Assembly (NCBI RefSeq): GCF_026262505.1
Contig: NC_067206.1
Span: forward strand, 2,756,879-2,820,878
DNA: 64,000 bases
Direction: 5' to 3'
DNA from: Trichomonas vaginalis G3
Taxonomy: Eukaryota; Parabasalia; Trichomonadida; Trichomonadidae
In this document: in pieces, positions 47,481-57,343 of the stretch
Layout: each line of letters opens with the position of its first letter
How positions within the stretch are numbered: the stretch's first letter is position 1
Program-made: the position numbers and the translations under genes
Notes under the pieces: generated by a model
What the model was told of the DNA's origin: nothing
The model's database searches: none
The model's input: only the letters and a program-made list of their open reading frames with translations

Positions 47481-49163
47481 TTACATTAATTGTTTCTTTT
47501 TTAAAAGTACCTTTAAAGTACAATAAACAAGATTTGAATCTATTGATCCTTGTTGCAAACTTGAATATATTGCTTCAAGCATTTTCAAACATTCGACTTT
47601 TTTGTTTTCCAATATTTGTTCATGGTCATTAGCTTTTCGTAATATACGAACAACTTTATCACTATTGATTAATTGAACTTTAAATTTAATCAATAATGCT
47701 GGAACAACCGTTGTGTATAATTCAACAACAAAATCGTCTAATCGAATATTCCTTCTCTCTGGGAAATAAGAATGCTTGAGAACTTTGAAATGTGACTCAC
47801 TGACGTTATTAGTCGCGTCACCTCCGTTGCGATAGCGCTTATTCCAACGATCTAAATGATGCCTCCATTGCCTATCGAAGTACTTTTGGGCTTTCGGTTC
47901 AGTGGAAAGAATTTCAAGAATTCGATCATAAACTGCATCTAGGTCTGCAGCTTCTTCTTGAGTGAGGTGCTCTGGAACTTCTTCACTTGTTTCAAACGTT
48001 TCTTCTTCTGGAATAAATTCAGAATCGTTTGGATCATCAGAAGATTCTCGTGGTAAAAAGATTTGAGAAGGTTGAAATTCATTTTCGATGAATTCTTCTT
48101 CATATTGTTCCTCTTCTTCAATTTCTTCTGCTTGAAGTAAGTGAGATTGAGCTGGTTCCTCTCTAGGATTTTCTTCTTCTTGGTTCTGTTCTTCCTCGGG
48201 AGATTCTTCTTTAGTATCGAATACTAATAATTTCATTAGATTATAAAATTCTTCAAAATTGTCTCGTGATTTAAACTTATCCGCTTTTCTTAATATGGCG
48301 CGAAGGACATGCACGCCACACCAAAGAATATGACAGTTTGGAATACCTCGCTCAATTGCCTCGGCTATTTGTGGGGCGCAGTCCATACTTATCATCTCGG
48401 GTTCTCTATTAATATATTGAAAATAACGACAAACACAATATTGAATATTTTCGCTTGTGTCAGGAGAAATAAAGAAATACAAAAAAGGAAAAACAATAGT
48501 ATGTTCTGTTTTTCCTGTGAGTGCATATAATGGAATGTTAGCCCTTAGAAGTTTATACGTTGAATCGATGTGAAACGTAGAAATTTGGTGACCAAGGGCC
48601 TTCGCTTCGAAAGGTGCATATAAAAAAACTAGTTTTCCCGGCTCAGAGATAAATTCAATTAAATCTTCTGGACAACTTTCTTGAACAGATTCGACAAAGA
48701 TAGCTAAAGAAACTTTTTCATCCGAACTAAAGCGTTTGGAAACAATTTCAGCTCTTTGAGCAAATTTACGTAATGCATCTGGACCTTGTGCAAATATTGA
48801 AAGTAACTCTTCGTCTGTATATGAAATATTTAAGTCTTGGAAACACTTAAGTTGAGCTGTAGCATGATTCATATTGTTTTCAAAGTAATGTTTAAGATAA
48901 TTTCTGACAAATAATGAGGATATTGTTTTTGTTGATTTCGGAGGTGCAGAATGATCATGAGAGTCAGAGTGGATTAGTAGTTCATATTTATCTTGATCTA
49001 TTATCCGGACTTTGAATTTAGCTTGACATTGTGGATACTTACATTTGTATTCGATCGTGGAGTATTCTTTCCTGCATTTTTGAGAGTAGCCCATGCTAGC
49101 TTTTATCTCTTCTTGGATACCAAACTGGAGGAGCTCCATAGTGTTGAATATCACGGGCTCCAT
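47481..49163 (-). CDS. MULE transposase
   Basis: 560 residues. A zinc-binding FLYWCH/GCM1-like motif lies near the N-terminus (C41, C46, H69, H71). The DDE core begins at about residue 190: STFHIDSTYKLL with the first catalytic Asp, PEMISMDCAPQIAEAIE with the second, then CHILWCGVHVLRAIL with the conserved C/H element. A long glutamate-rich insert (about 315-410) precedes the C-terminal domain (NNVSESHFKVLKHSYFP), where the last acidic residue probably lies. The frame is uninterrupted and flanked by intact ends, so the element may be autonomous. Confidence 0.85.
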   Translation of the reverse strand: MEPVIFNTMELLQFGIQEEIKASMGYSQKCRKEYSTIEYKCKYPQCQAKFKVRIIDQDKYELLIHSDSHDHSAPPKSTKTISSLFVRNYLKHYFENNMNHATAQLKCFQDLNISYTDEELLSIFAQGPDALRKFAQRAEIVSKRFSSDEKVSLAIFVESVQESCPEDLIEFISEPGKLVFLYAPFEAKALGHQISTFHIDSTYKLLRANIPLYALTGKTEHTIVFPFLYFFISPDTSENIQYCVCRYFQYINREPEMISMDCAPQIAEAIERGIPNCHILWCGVHVLRAILRKADKFKSRDNFEEFYNLMKLLVFDTKEESPEEEQNQEEENPREEPAQSHLLQAEEIEEEEQYEEEFIENEFQPSQIFLPRESSDDPNDSEFIPEEETFETSEEVPEHLTQEEAADLDAVYDRILEILSTEPKAQKYFDRQWRHHLDRWNKRYRNGGDATNNVSESHFKVLKHSYFPERRNIRLDDFVVELYTTVVPALLIKFKVQLINSDKVVRILRKANDHEQILENKKVECLKMLEAIYSSLQQGSIDSNLVYCTLKVLLKKKQLM

Positions 49164-49308
49164 ACAACAAATTGAATAAGGTATTTCAAAATTTGAAGGA
49201 AATGGTCCATCATTGAATGTAGTGGCCGGGAATTGAATGACATACAGATAGTTTGAGGAAATTTGTTATAAATTATAATATAATTGAAGAATTAATTATC
49301 AAAACAAG

Positions 49309-49560
49309 TCTAAGAGCCATTAGTCAGATTTTCCCGAAATGCAAGGTTAAGATTTTAGCAGCGACTAACTTTGAGTGTACATATATAATTGTTATACTGA
49401 GTACTTTCTATCTGTGTTACTTATTTGAGTCTAAGAGCCATTTCAGATTTTCCCGAAATGCAAGGTTAAGATTTTAGCAGCGACTAACTTTGAGTGTACA
49501 TATATAATTGTTATACTGAGTACTTTCTATCTGTGTTACTTATTTGAGTCTAAGAGTCAT
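49309..49560. repeat. 120-bp tandem repeat in the MULE
   Basis: Two direct copies starting TCTAAGAGCCATT at 49309 and 49430, with a third start (TCTAAGAGTCATT) at 49549. Contains CAGATTTTCCCGAAATGC. Subterminal tandem repeats may be transposase-binding regions, or simple duplication. Confidence 0.9.
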
Positions 49561-50217
49561 TTCTACCATAGAACTAGATATTGTCTCTCATTAAATATAT
49601 ATAACTGTAAACTGCTTAATTCATTTATCTATTTAGATAAAATTATATTTATATAAGATTTCATGTTATTATTTCATCTTTATTATTTTTTTATTCCTTT
49701 GAAAAGTGACACTGGATAGTTTGTCCCTTTCTCGAAAAAGCAGAATATATAGACTGGGATAGTATATCTGCTAGACTATTATATAGTGGTGCTATAAGAG
49801 TTCATGACATTGAAACACTTATGTCAAAAGTTTTATATCTTAACTATACAAATGTTTTCAAAGAGAACATAGAAAAATATATTGAGGGTATAGAGTTTGT
49901 GAGATGTCATTGGACAGAGTTGTATGAAAAATATAAAGACAAGGAAAATGTTTTCTTTATAGTGGACCCGCTGTTCTATAACACATGGGATTTCAATACC
50001 AAGTAGACTGGACTTTGAGAGACTCTTTAGAAACTTTAGACGTTATACATAACTGTCCATGCTTTTACTTTACATCCGATAAAAGTGGTTTGGAAACCGT
50101 TATGAGATGGTTAGAGGACATACATGACTATGAGTTTATATATGACAAGATAGAATATGAGAGAGGTCCTATAAACTGGAGAAAGTGTCACAATAAAGAA
50201 ATTTTATTAGTAAGTAA

Positions 50218-50349
50218 ATGTGGTTTGAAATAGGACTACTTGTTTTAGGTTTTTTCCATTGTGTCATTTATTTATTTGACGTGGCAGAAAAGTACAGAGA
50301 ATATGAAGATGAACCAATGCCTGTAAATGTTCAGTATATGTACTCGTAA
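50218..50349 (+). CDS. 43-residue single-pass membrane protein, copy C
   Basis: Whole counterpart of 3417-3548: MWFEIGLLVLGFFHCVIYLFD followed by a charged tail. Overlaps the end of the methyltransferase frame by 16 bases. Its preservation in both copies is the main evidence that it is a gene. Confidence 0.6.
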   Translation: MWFEIGLLVLGFFHCVIYLFDVAEKYREYEDEPMPVNVQYMYS

Positions 50350-50372
50350 GAGATATTTTTATCTAATATTAA

Positions 50373-50735
50373 ATGGACGCACAGAACTTAGCGAATGCAC
50401 AGCAACCTGGACAACCAAACCCAGAGAATATTCCAAATGAAGTTAGAATACAAACTGCAATGGCAAACTATGGTCAAGTGCCAACAGATGTACAAATGCA
50501 AACTGCCATGTCAAATGACGCTGCGTTAGGTTTGCCACCATGGTATGCAAATATGAGATGGAAAGAGTTTTATACAAACCCTGAAGTGGGATATAAACAA
50601 CTTTATGCAGATGACGCGAACACAGGAGTTGACCCAGAATATGTTTTCTACCAGAGGAGAAACAGAATGTATGAGCTGCAGTTAAAGAATGCTATGGAAC
50701 TCAACAGGAAACGTAAGAGACTAGGCGGACATTAG
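50373..50735 (+). CDS. Hypothetical small structural protein, copy C
   Basis: 120 residues, looks whole. N-terminal half asparagine/glutamine/proline-rich with repeated VRIQTAMANYGQVP and VQMQTAMSN units; middle aromatic (LPPWYANMRWKEFYTNPEVGYKQ); C-terminus basic (ELNRKRKRLGGH), perhaps a nuclear-localisation or DNA-contact tail. The ATG follows GATATTTTTATCTAATATTAA. Confidence 0.55.
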   Translation: MDAQNLANAQQPGQPNPENIPNEVRIQTAMANYGQVPTDVQMQTAMSNDAALGLPPWYANMRWKEFYTNPEVGYKQLYADDANTGVDPEYVFYQRRNRMYELQLKNAMELNRKRKRLGGH

Positions 50736-50753
50736 ATTTTTACATATAGTAAA

Positions 50754-50996
50754 ATGGGTTTCTTCAGTAGTATTGGAAACTTCTTCAGAAGAGTTGGAAG
50801 AGGTATATGGAATGGAATAAAATCTGTCGGAAGAGGAGTATGGAACGGAGTCAAAAATATTGGTAAAAGAGTAGGTTAGTTCGTTGGTATTATACCTAAA
50901 GACCCTGAACCAGAAGAACAAGCTCCTGTTATACAACAGCCTGAACCTGCACCACAGTCTAGTTGGCAACCAAATCCAACACCTCAACCGTATTAA
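50754..50996 (+). pseudogene. Small amphipathic structural protein, copy C (broken)
   Basis: Counterpart of the whole 80-residue protein at 2770-3012, with the same 11-residue GRGIWNGVK-type repeats and proline-rich tail. About one break. Confidence 0.6.
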
Positions 50997-51000
50997 AAAA

Positions 51001-51857
51001 TTATATTTTTATCGTTCGATAGTAGTTGTATATGAAACTAAGTTCTAAGTAAAACGCATGGTATAATGGAATTATTCTTTTTCTTCCATCTGTAGTAAAC
51101 CATACTTGAAAGTCTGAAATACTTCCACTTGGTGGTTCGTATAACTTTGTAGGTTTTTCGTAAAAGTCATTTGCCAAGCATAAAAAAGAGTTTTGGGCGC
51201 CAGAAAATGAAGCATGAACAATAATAGCATCTTGGTCGAAAATATTTTCATATGTTCCATTAGGGTTTTCGACTTCATAATAGTCCGGGTGTACTGGATA
51301 TGCTGCAGGCTGATTTAACATCCTCATAAATCTATACCATGCCAAGTTGTTATATTTTGTAGAAATATAAACGTTTTCTCCAAGGTCTTCTATTTTATTG
51401 ATTTTAACAGTTGCATTTTTCCTGTCATAAATAATATCGAGATGGTATTCTCCTTCGTCAATGTTATACTGGTTTGCATATTCGATATAGATATCATTTA
51501 TTTTTTCTTGAAAAGCTTGAAGAGTTGTTTCTAAATTTATAAGCAAACTAACTTGTAAAAGTTTTCCCTGTTCAAATTTCTCATGCATACGTTTTTCTTT
51601 GTTATAGTATCGAACTTCAAAACCGACCGTAAATGGGAAACCATGTATGGCTTCTGAAATGAACTTCATTCTACGAAAGCCAATAGCTTTTGTGACAGAT
51701 GGGTCTCGTAACCATCTTAATGGGTAGTCAAAACGATAGCCTTCATGCTTTACGGTATCTGTCTCAAACTTTTGACCGACATTAGTAAAAAGTTCATCTA
51801 ATGGTTTAGTTGTAGCAACTCTAGAATTTTTTTTTCTATTGGAAGCATATTTTATCT
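51001..51857 (-). pseudogene. Minor capsid (penton-like) protein, copy C (broken)
   Basis: Counterpart of 1918-2765 with the same sequence features and the same C-terminal strand (HAFYLELSFIYNYYRT). About one break. Divergent from the fibre gene. Confidence 0.5.
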
Positions 51858-51866
51858 ATAATAAAA

Positions 51867-53604
51867 ATGTCAAATGAAACAGCGTCTATGAGAGAAATAC
51901 AACACAACCGACAACTCATTATGCAAGCTCTAAATAAGAACACAACAAACTTTTCAAACTATTCTAAGATATCTGAGTCATTGAAAGGGGGTGACTTAAA
52001 ACTGACAATAAACCCAATGACAGATGAGTTTCTATTTCAAGACAATAAGAACAATACTGTCTGTATAAATCCAACAAAAGGAACTTTAAACGAGAAACCT
52101 ATAAATGAACTTCTTTTGAAAGCAGATGTTGACAACAAAGCTGACAAAGAATATGTAGACGATGCAATAGCAAAAGAAGAAGAAAGAGCTAACAATGCTT
52201 ATGCAACAAAAGAACATACTCATCCTGAACTAGCAGACAAAACATATGTTGACAATAAAATGTCAAGTGAAGTGACAAGAGCTGAAAACGAATATTCTAA
52301 AAAGACTCATATACATTATATTAACCAAATACCAAGTCTTAAGGAAACATTAGAGACAAAGCAGATAAGACTCATACACATTCTATATCTGATATTACAA
52401 ACTTACAAGAAACCTTAAACAGGAAAAGTGACGTTGGACATACACATACCATTGCAAATATTACAAACTTACAAGAAACCTTAAACAGGAAAAGTGCCAT
52501 TGGACATACACATACATCTTCTGAAATAACAGACTTAAACGTTAGCCTTGAAAATAAAGCAGATAAAACATATGTCAATGAAATATACCAAAGTTTGATA
52601 GGAACAAAAAATATTGAAACTATTGTTGGTGACTTTTCTGTCAATGAAGAAAATAAATATTTTAGATGGCAGTTGGTACAGTCCTTAGAAAATGGTACAC
52701 GGTATAAACTCATTCCGAAAAATAACAATGAAATGTATGTAAGCTATAAAAAGAATGATGGTACACAAGTTAAAGTTCCATTAGACAACAACTGCTACTT
52801 AAACTTATATGGAGACGAACAAAAGAAATATTTAAGAGTTTATGAAATGGTGGATATGACATTGCCTGACCCAGCTCCAGCACCACATTATTATGACTAT
52901 GGAGATGACGACAGAACACCACATGTAGATGAACAAAAGCTAACATTATATTTAGATTATTATATAGATATAAAAGATATAATGCAATAGAAAAAACGAG
53001 AATAGTATATTATTATACAGATGACAGAAATAAATATTATAGTCAAGATTTTACCTACCCTGAAAACATAAGATTATATTATAAAAAATATTCTGACACA
53101 AACCAGAAGAAACCTGAAATAGTTGCACTATATTTTAAGTTCAAAAGAGACAATCCTATAATATCTCATATGTTTGATTTAATGAACCCAGTAGGTTCTA
53201 TTTATACATCTATGGAAGCAAGAGGTCCTCAAGTAATGTTTGGTGTTGGTGCATGGGAACAAATAGTCGACAGGTTTTTGTATTGTGCAAACTCTTCAAA
53301 GGAAACAGGTGGAAGTAAAACGATTTCAGGTGAAAATTTACCTGCACACAGTCACTACATAGATTTAAGTACATCTCAAGCAGGTTGGCATAAGCATAGA
53401 TATTGGGATTGGTCAGGAATGACAAAAGGTAAAGGATATGATGTTAAAGACGACGTTAAGTTTGCTATAAATTGTTACTGGAGTGACACTCAGGGAGAAG
53501 GAAACCATACACATTTCGTTTCAGGATATACGCAAACAACGGGACAAAGTAAAGAATACATGCCACCTTACATGACAGTTTACGCATGGTATAGAATTGC
53601 TTAG
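51867..53604 (+). pseudogene. Tail-fibre-like receptor-binding protein, copy C (broken)
   Basis: Starts MSNETASMREIQHNRQLIMQ after ATAATAAAAATG; shaft with KADKEYVDD and KTHIH-type repeats, including two near-identical units around 52395-52520. Ends with the tip PVGSIYTSMEARGPQVMFG, GGSKTI, H-x-H motifs and YMPPYMTVYAWYRIA. The tip is closely similar to that of copy A. About three breaks. Confidence 0.7.
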
Positions 53605-54558
53605 TCGTCATTTTCAACTTCTTTAGCATATTCGTCAGGAGTTGTCTTATATTTGTTAGGAACTGTCTTTGAAAGTATACCACCTTGAACTTTGACAAGT
53701 TTGAAACGAGGTCTGGCAATAGTAGTTTTATCTTCTGCTTGCAGTGTGTACATTTTGCCATGTTTGCCTAAAACTTCATAATATTCTCTTGTATACTTTC
53801 TTCTATTTTTACGAACACGAATGTGAGTACCTGTCGGGTTCCCATTGTTGTCATAGTCAATAGTATTTTCATATGGGTCGCGTTTAGGTATTTCTATTTT
53901 TACTTTGTTACCTTTCTGAAGTTTGAAGCCCGGCATTCTTTCTTGTTTGTCTCTTTTGACTAAATTATTAAATATATAGTCTTTCTCTAAGTCAGGGTTG
54001 TTTTTCATTTCTTCGGGGAGTGGTTTCCCAAACCTTTTTGTTTACGGTTATTGTAAATATTTAAAACTTGTCTCATCTTTGCCATGGAGAAGTGTCTATA
54101 CTTGTCGTCATATGACATTTCATTTGCTTCACCACCTTGTGGTTGGTTTAAGTCTCTTAACATTTTTATACAACCGTCAATGACACCAAGAGCAGAATGG
54201 TTTTGGTCGACAATGAAATATTGGTTTACATTTTTTGAACGCAGATAGTTTTTTACATCATCTGATTTGAAAGAACTTTCACAGTCAGATGTCAGTTTTG
54301 TTGGATGGTATTTGTCAACGAATATTGTCAAAGCAGTTTTCACATCTAAAATATTTTGGACCATAATGGTATGGCTTCACAGTATCTTGTGTTTTGACCA
54401 ACAAATATTAACCAGTATGGAGGTCCATCTGTTCTAACTCTCGGAATGTTTTCCAAGATATCCATAAACCAAGCATTTGGTGTTGAACTAAAGATTTTTA
54501 TCATGAGTGCTTTCTTTGTCGCTTTAGAAACATAGGGGTCCTTGTTTGGATTCGTCAT
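53601..54558 (-). pseudogene. Maverick integrase, copy C (broken)
   Basis: Family X integrase, clearly different from the B/D type but with the same order: N-terminal region, core (PYWLIFVGQNTRYCEAIPLWS, LTSDCESSFKSDDVKNYL, DQNHSALGVIDG), then the basic C-terminal domain as at 1-496. About two breaks. Confidence 0.75.
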
Positions 54559-54575
54559 TTTTTACCCTATAAGAA

Positions 54576-54977
54576 ATGGGTTTATTTGGCGCATTAGCAG
54601 GAGTCGCATCTAGATTTTTACCCGCAGTGGGAACAATAGCCAGAGGTGCATTTGGAATTGGAAGGAAGATTTTGAGTACATTAGGTATACTTAAAGAGAA
54701 AGCACAACCTATTATACAAACTGTACAGAAAGGTTGGGATGTAGCACGAGATGCAACAAATCTTATTCCAAATCCTGAAACAAGAGGAAAAGTTCAAGGA
54801 TGGATGGACAATGTAGGAAGACAAGCAGGAAACTATTATAACAAAGCAAATGACTACTATAACCAAGCAGGACACTATATGGACCAAGGTGAAAGATTCT
54901 TTAACAGAGAATATAACCATGCACAACAGTGGGTAAACAATAACCAACCTCAACCGCCTCAAACGTGGGGAATGTAA
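54576..54977 (+). CDS. Amphipathic structural protein (pVI-like?), copy C
   Basis: 133 residues, looks whole. The first 50 residues are hydrophobic and glycine/alanine-rich with regular basic residues (MGLFGALAGVASRFLPAVG); the rest is rich in Asn, Gln and Tyr (YYNKANDYYNQAGHYMDQ) and ends QPQPPQTWGM. Divergent from the integrase gene, 17 bases apart. Its character resembles the proteins at 2770 and 27020. Confidence 0.55.
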   Translation: MGLFGALAGVASRFLPAVGTIARGAFGIGRKILSTLGILKEKAQPIIQTVQKGWDVARDATNLIPNPETRGKVQGWMDNVGRQAGNYYNKANDYYNQAGHYMDQGERFFNREYNHAQQWVNNNQPQPPQTWGM

Positions 54978-54996
54978 AGTTTTTTATTGAGATGAA

Positions 54997-55148
54997 ATGA
55001 ACAATGCAGCATTGAGACAAATGAGTTCAAGATGGATTTGTCGGCTTCCAGCAGTTACACCACGTGTTTGTAAAGTTCTTCCTATACCTCAGGAAGTTTT
55101 AGACCGACTTAAAAAACCTAAACAACCAGTTGAAAACAAACCAAACTA
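54997..55148 (+). pseudogene. Family X gene remnant at the seam
   Basis: The start of a gene (MNNAALRQMSSRWICRLPAV) whose reading frame runs into the hairpin transposon at 55149. What the full gene encoded cannot be told from this window. Confidence 0.45.
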
Positions 55149-56533
55149 TGTTGTAAGACGAGTTACGGAAAGTGAGGTGAACCGAAAAAGTGACACTTAT
55201 TTGGTCGGATAAATTCCCTATATATTTACTTGTCAAAAAAAATCAGACTTTTTTTGCTTTAAAAAATTTATAAGTTAATTATTGAGAACGAAGGTGAAAG
55301 GAAATGGATATCTCTTACCCTTTCATTCCCTCGAGAAAGTTCAAAAACTTGGGTGCAATCAGAACTGATTGCACCCAAGTTTTTGAACTTTGTATAAGGA
55401 ATTGTTGGCTATGATGCACTGATCATGAATCAGTACATCATAGCCAACAATTCCTTCGCAAACAGCGGGAAACTTTGTCTGAATAGTTTAACATTCAGAC
55501 AAAGTTTCCCGCTGTCAGAGAGGGAATGGAAGGGTAAGAGGTATATATTCATAATGTATACCTCTTACCCTTTCATTCCCTCGAGAAAGTTCAAAAACTT
55601 GGGTGCAATCAGAACTGATTGCACCCAAGTTTTTGAACTTTGTATAAGGAATTGTTGGCTATGATGCACTGATCATGAATCAGTACATCATAGCCAACAA
55701 TTCCTTCGCAAACAGCGGGAAACTTTGTCTGAATAGTTTAACATTCAGACAAAGTTTCCCGCTGTCAGAGAGGGAATGGAAGGGTAAGAGGTATATATTC
55801 ATAATGTATACCTCTTACCCTTTCATTCCCTCGAGAAAGTTCAAAAACTTGGGTGCAATCAGTTCTGATTGCACCCAAGTTTTTGAACTTTGTATAAGGA
55901 ATTGTTGGCTATGATGCACTGATCATGAATCAGTACATCATAGCCAACAATTCCTTCGCAAACAGCGGGAAACTTTGTCTGAATAGTTTAACATTTTGGA
56001 GAACGGTTTCGACGTTAATACCGCTTTGAATAGTTTAACATTTTGGAGAACTTATACAAAGTTCAAAAACTTTGTCTGAAGAATTCTTCCATCTGTTAAA
56101 GGGACATTTTGGAGAACGGTTTCGACGTTAATACCGCTTTGAATTTGTTGATTAGCTTGATTTAACCATTCTAAATCAATTAAATCGAAGATTCTACCAC
56201 TCATTGGAAAATTATAAGTTTTGAAAAAAACCGTAAATCATTATTGAATCTAAAAATATTTATGTACAAAAAGTCGGTATATATTCTATAATTATTTAAA
56301 ATAATGAAAAAGTTGATTTGTGAATCATTGAAATATTAATGCTGTTATATATATATATCAGATGATATAAGATGATTTTTTTTAAATAAAAAATAAAATT
56401 TAATTTTTTAATTGTTAAAATAAGAATAGTAAGCTTGACAAGTAATTTAAGTTTTTGCTTTGTAAAGTTATTTGGTTGGCAAATGCATTGTGTCACTTTT
56501 TGTTTGAATTCACTTTCCGTAATTTGTCTTATG
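55149..56533. mobile_element. Hairpin-array transposon, copy 1
   Basis: Ends are inverted repeats of about 40 bp containing TAAGACGAGTTACGGAAAGT and AAAAAGTGACAC. The interior has 250-bp tandem units of hairpins (about 55300-56000), then a tail shared with copy 2 (AACGGTTTCGACGTTAATAC twice). No coding capacity. Unlike copy 2 it has no target duplication: left flank is a family X gene, right flank a B/D-type gene. MULE-like by its termini, but smaller. Confidence 0.7.
55300..56000. repeat. 250-bp tandem hairpin units, copy 1
   Basis: Each unit holds four perfect or near-perfect hairpins with arms of about 22-28 bp: TTCAAAAACTTGGGTGCAAT arms, GGAATTGTTGGCTATGATG arms, AGCGGGAAACTTTGTCTGAA arms and GAATGGAAGGGTAAGAGGT arms. 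About two and a half units. The central bases of the first hairpin read CAGAACTG in two units and CAGTTCTG in one. Confidence 0.95.
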
Positions 56534-56543
56534 ATAATATTAA

Positions 56544-56768
56544 ATGAGCTTGTTCTTGAAGGTCATTCATGATGAAATAACTGTTGTAGAAGATGTTAGC
56601 AATTGTTCAGACATTTTGAAGCGTATAGATGATATAAGAAAGAAGTTAGATAGACCGCAAAGCGGTGAGGGCGAAGCCCGTGAGAACGCTTATGTTTCAT
56701 TGACTTTCTCCAGTAACGAGAACTTTTATGAGATAATATTGAAGAGAGATGATTTTAATATGGTGTAA
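56544..56768 (+). CDS. Small hypothetical protein, Maverick F
   Basis: 74 residues, looks whole (MSLFLKVIHDEITVVEDVSN). A helix ILKRIDDIRKKLDRP is followed by strands. Stop codon touches the next ATG. The broken counterpart in B is at 26796-27019. Confidence 0.55.
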   Translation: MSLFLKVIHDEITVVEDVSNCSDILKRIDDIRKKLDRPQSGEGEARENAYVSLTFSSNENFYEIILKRDDFNMV

Positions 56769-57296
56769 ATGGTAGCTTGGGCAGCTTTAGGCGCAATGGG
56801 AACAAAAGCATTAGCATTTGGAGCAAAAGCACTTGGAGCTTATGACGCAGTAAATAAAATGAGTGGAGGAAGGGTTTCAAAGACATTAGATGCAAATAAA
56901 GGGAAGATTGGAGGCTGGGTTGCAAAGAAGTTAAGATTAAATAAAATAGGGCTCATAAATAAAGCATCCAATTTGGTTGCGACTGAGTCAGAAAATGCTT
57001 TAGGAAAGGACGATGAGTTTGCAAAACACGCAAAAGACTTTAATGACCAGATGAAAGGTGAAACAATGCATTTAAATAGATTCGATGGAACTAAAGAAAA
57101 TGTTTCTTCTCCACCAGTAGTTCTTCCGTATGGTCCCTATGGAATGTATGGAAACCCTTACGAAAGACCATTTGACCCATTGACTGGTGGAAGTAACTGG
57201 TATCATTACGGACGGAGAAGAAAGACAGTCAAGTTGGAGACAGACGTGAAGAAAGCAACTAAAAAGAAACCAAGGAAGAGAGTTATAAAGCAATGA
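56769..57296 (+). CDS. Amphipathic basic structural protein, Maverick F
   Basis: 175 residues, looks whole; differs from the B protein at 27020 by about one residue (SPPVVLP in place of SPLVVLP). Same alanine/glycine helix, PYGPYGMYGNPY stretch and KKPRKRV tail. Such near identity implies recent common origin with B, or selection. Confidence 0.6.
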   Translation: MVAWAALGAMGTKALAFGAKALGAYDAVNKMSGGRVSKTLDANKGKIGGWVAKKLRLNKIGLINKASNLVATESENALGKDDEFAKHAKDFNDQMKGETMHLNRFDGTKENVSSPPVVLPYGPYGMYGNPYERPFDPLTGGSNWYHYGRRRKTVKLETDVKKATKKKPRKRVIKQ

Positions 57297-57329
57297 ATTC
57301 AAAAGGGTGAAAAAACAGGTGAAAAAAGA

Positions 57330-57343
57330 GGTGAGATCTCACC
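57330..57343. repeat. Dyad GGTGAGATCTCACC, Maverick F
   Basis: Same place as in B and D, just after the structural gene at the inner part of the terminal repeat; preceded by GGGTGAAAAAACAGGTGAAA repeats and followed by ACTTCACCTAAATTTATTTT. Confidence 0.85.

Larger units (their letters stand above)
47394..49733. mobile_element. MULE (Mutator-like) transposon, complete-looking
   Basis: Terminal inverted repeats share ACAAACTATCCAGTGTCAC; the outermost five or six bases differ between ends. The flanking 10-bp duplication GAAAAAGCAG (47384-47393 and 49734-49743) is in the MULE range. One transposase gene on the minus strand, and a non-coding right part with a 120-bp tandem repeat. The terminal sequence is close to that of element G, so this family could have mobilised G. 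Confidence 0.85.
47067..50233 (+). pseudogene. DNA N6-adenine methyltransferase, copy C, interrupted by a MULE
   Basis: Same D12-class enzyme as at 3533-4350 (PPLPFFGNKSR, FVDLFGGSF, NDFDNY near the start). A 2.3-kb MULE (47394-49733) is inserted in it with a 10-bp duplication. Broken; besides the insertion, about one further break. Confidence 0.75.

Noticed and set aside
55425-55914. Repeated 79-residue open frames in the hairpin units (also near 58218, 58468 and 58718)
   Set aside because: They run through perfect hairpins, recur with the 250-bp period, and the complementary arms encode mirror-image sequence; they reflect the repeat and are not genes.
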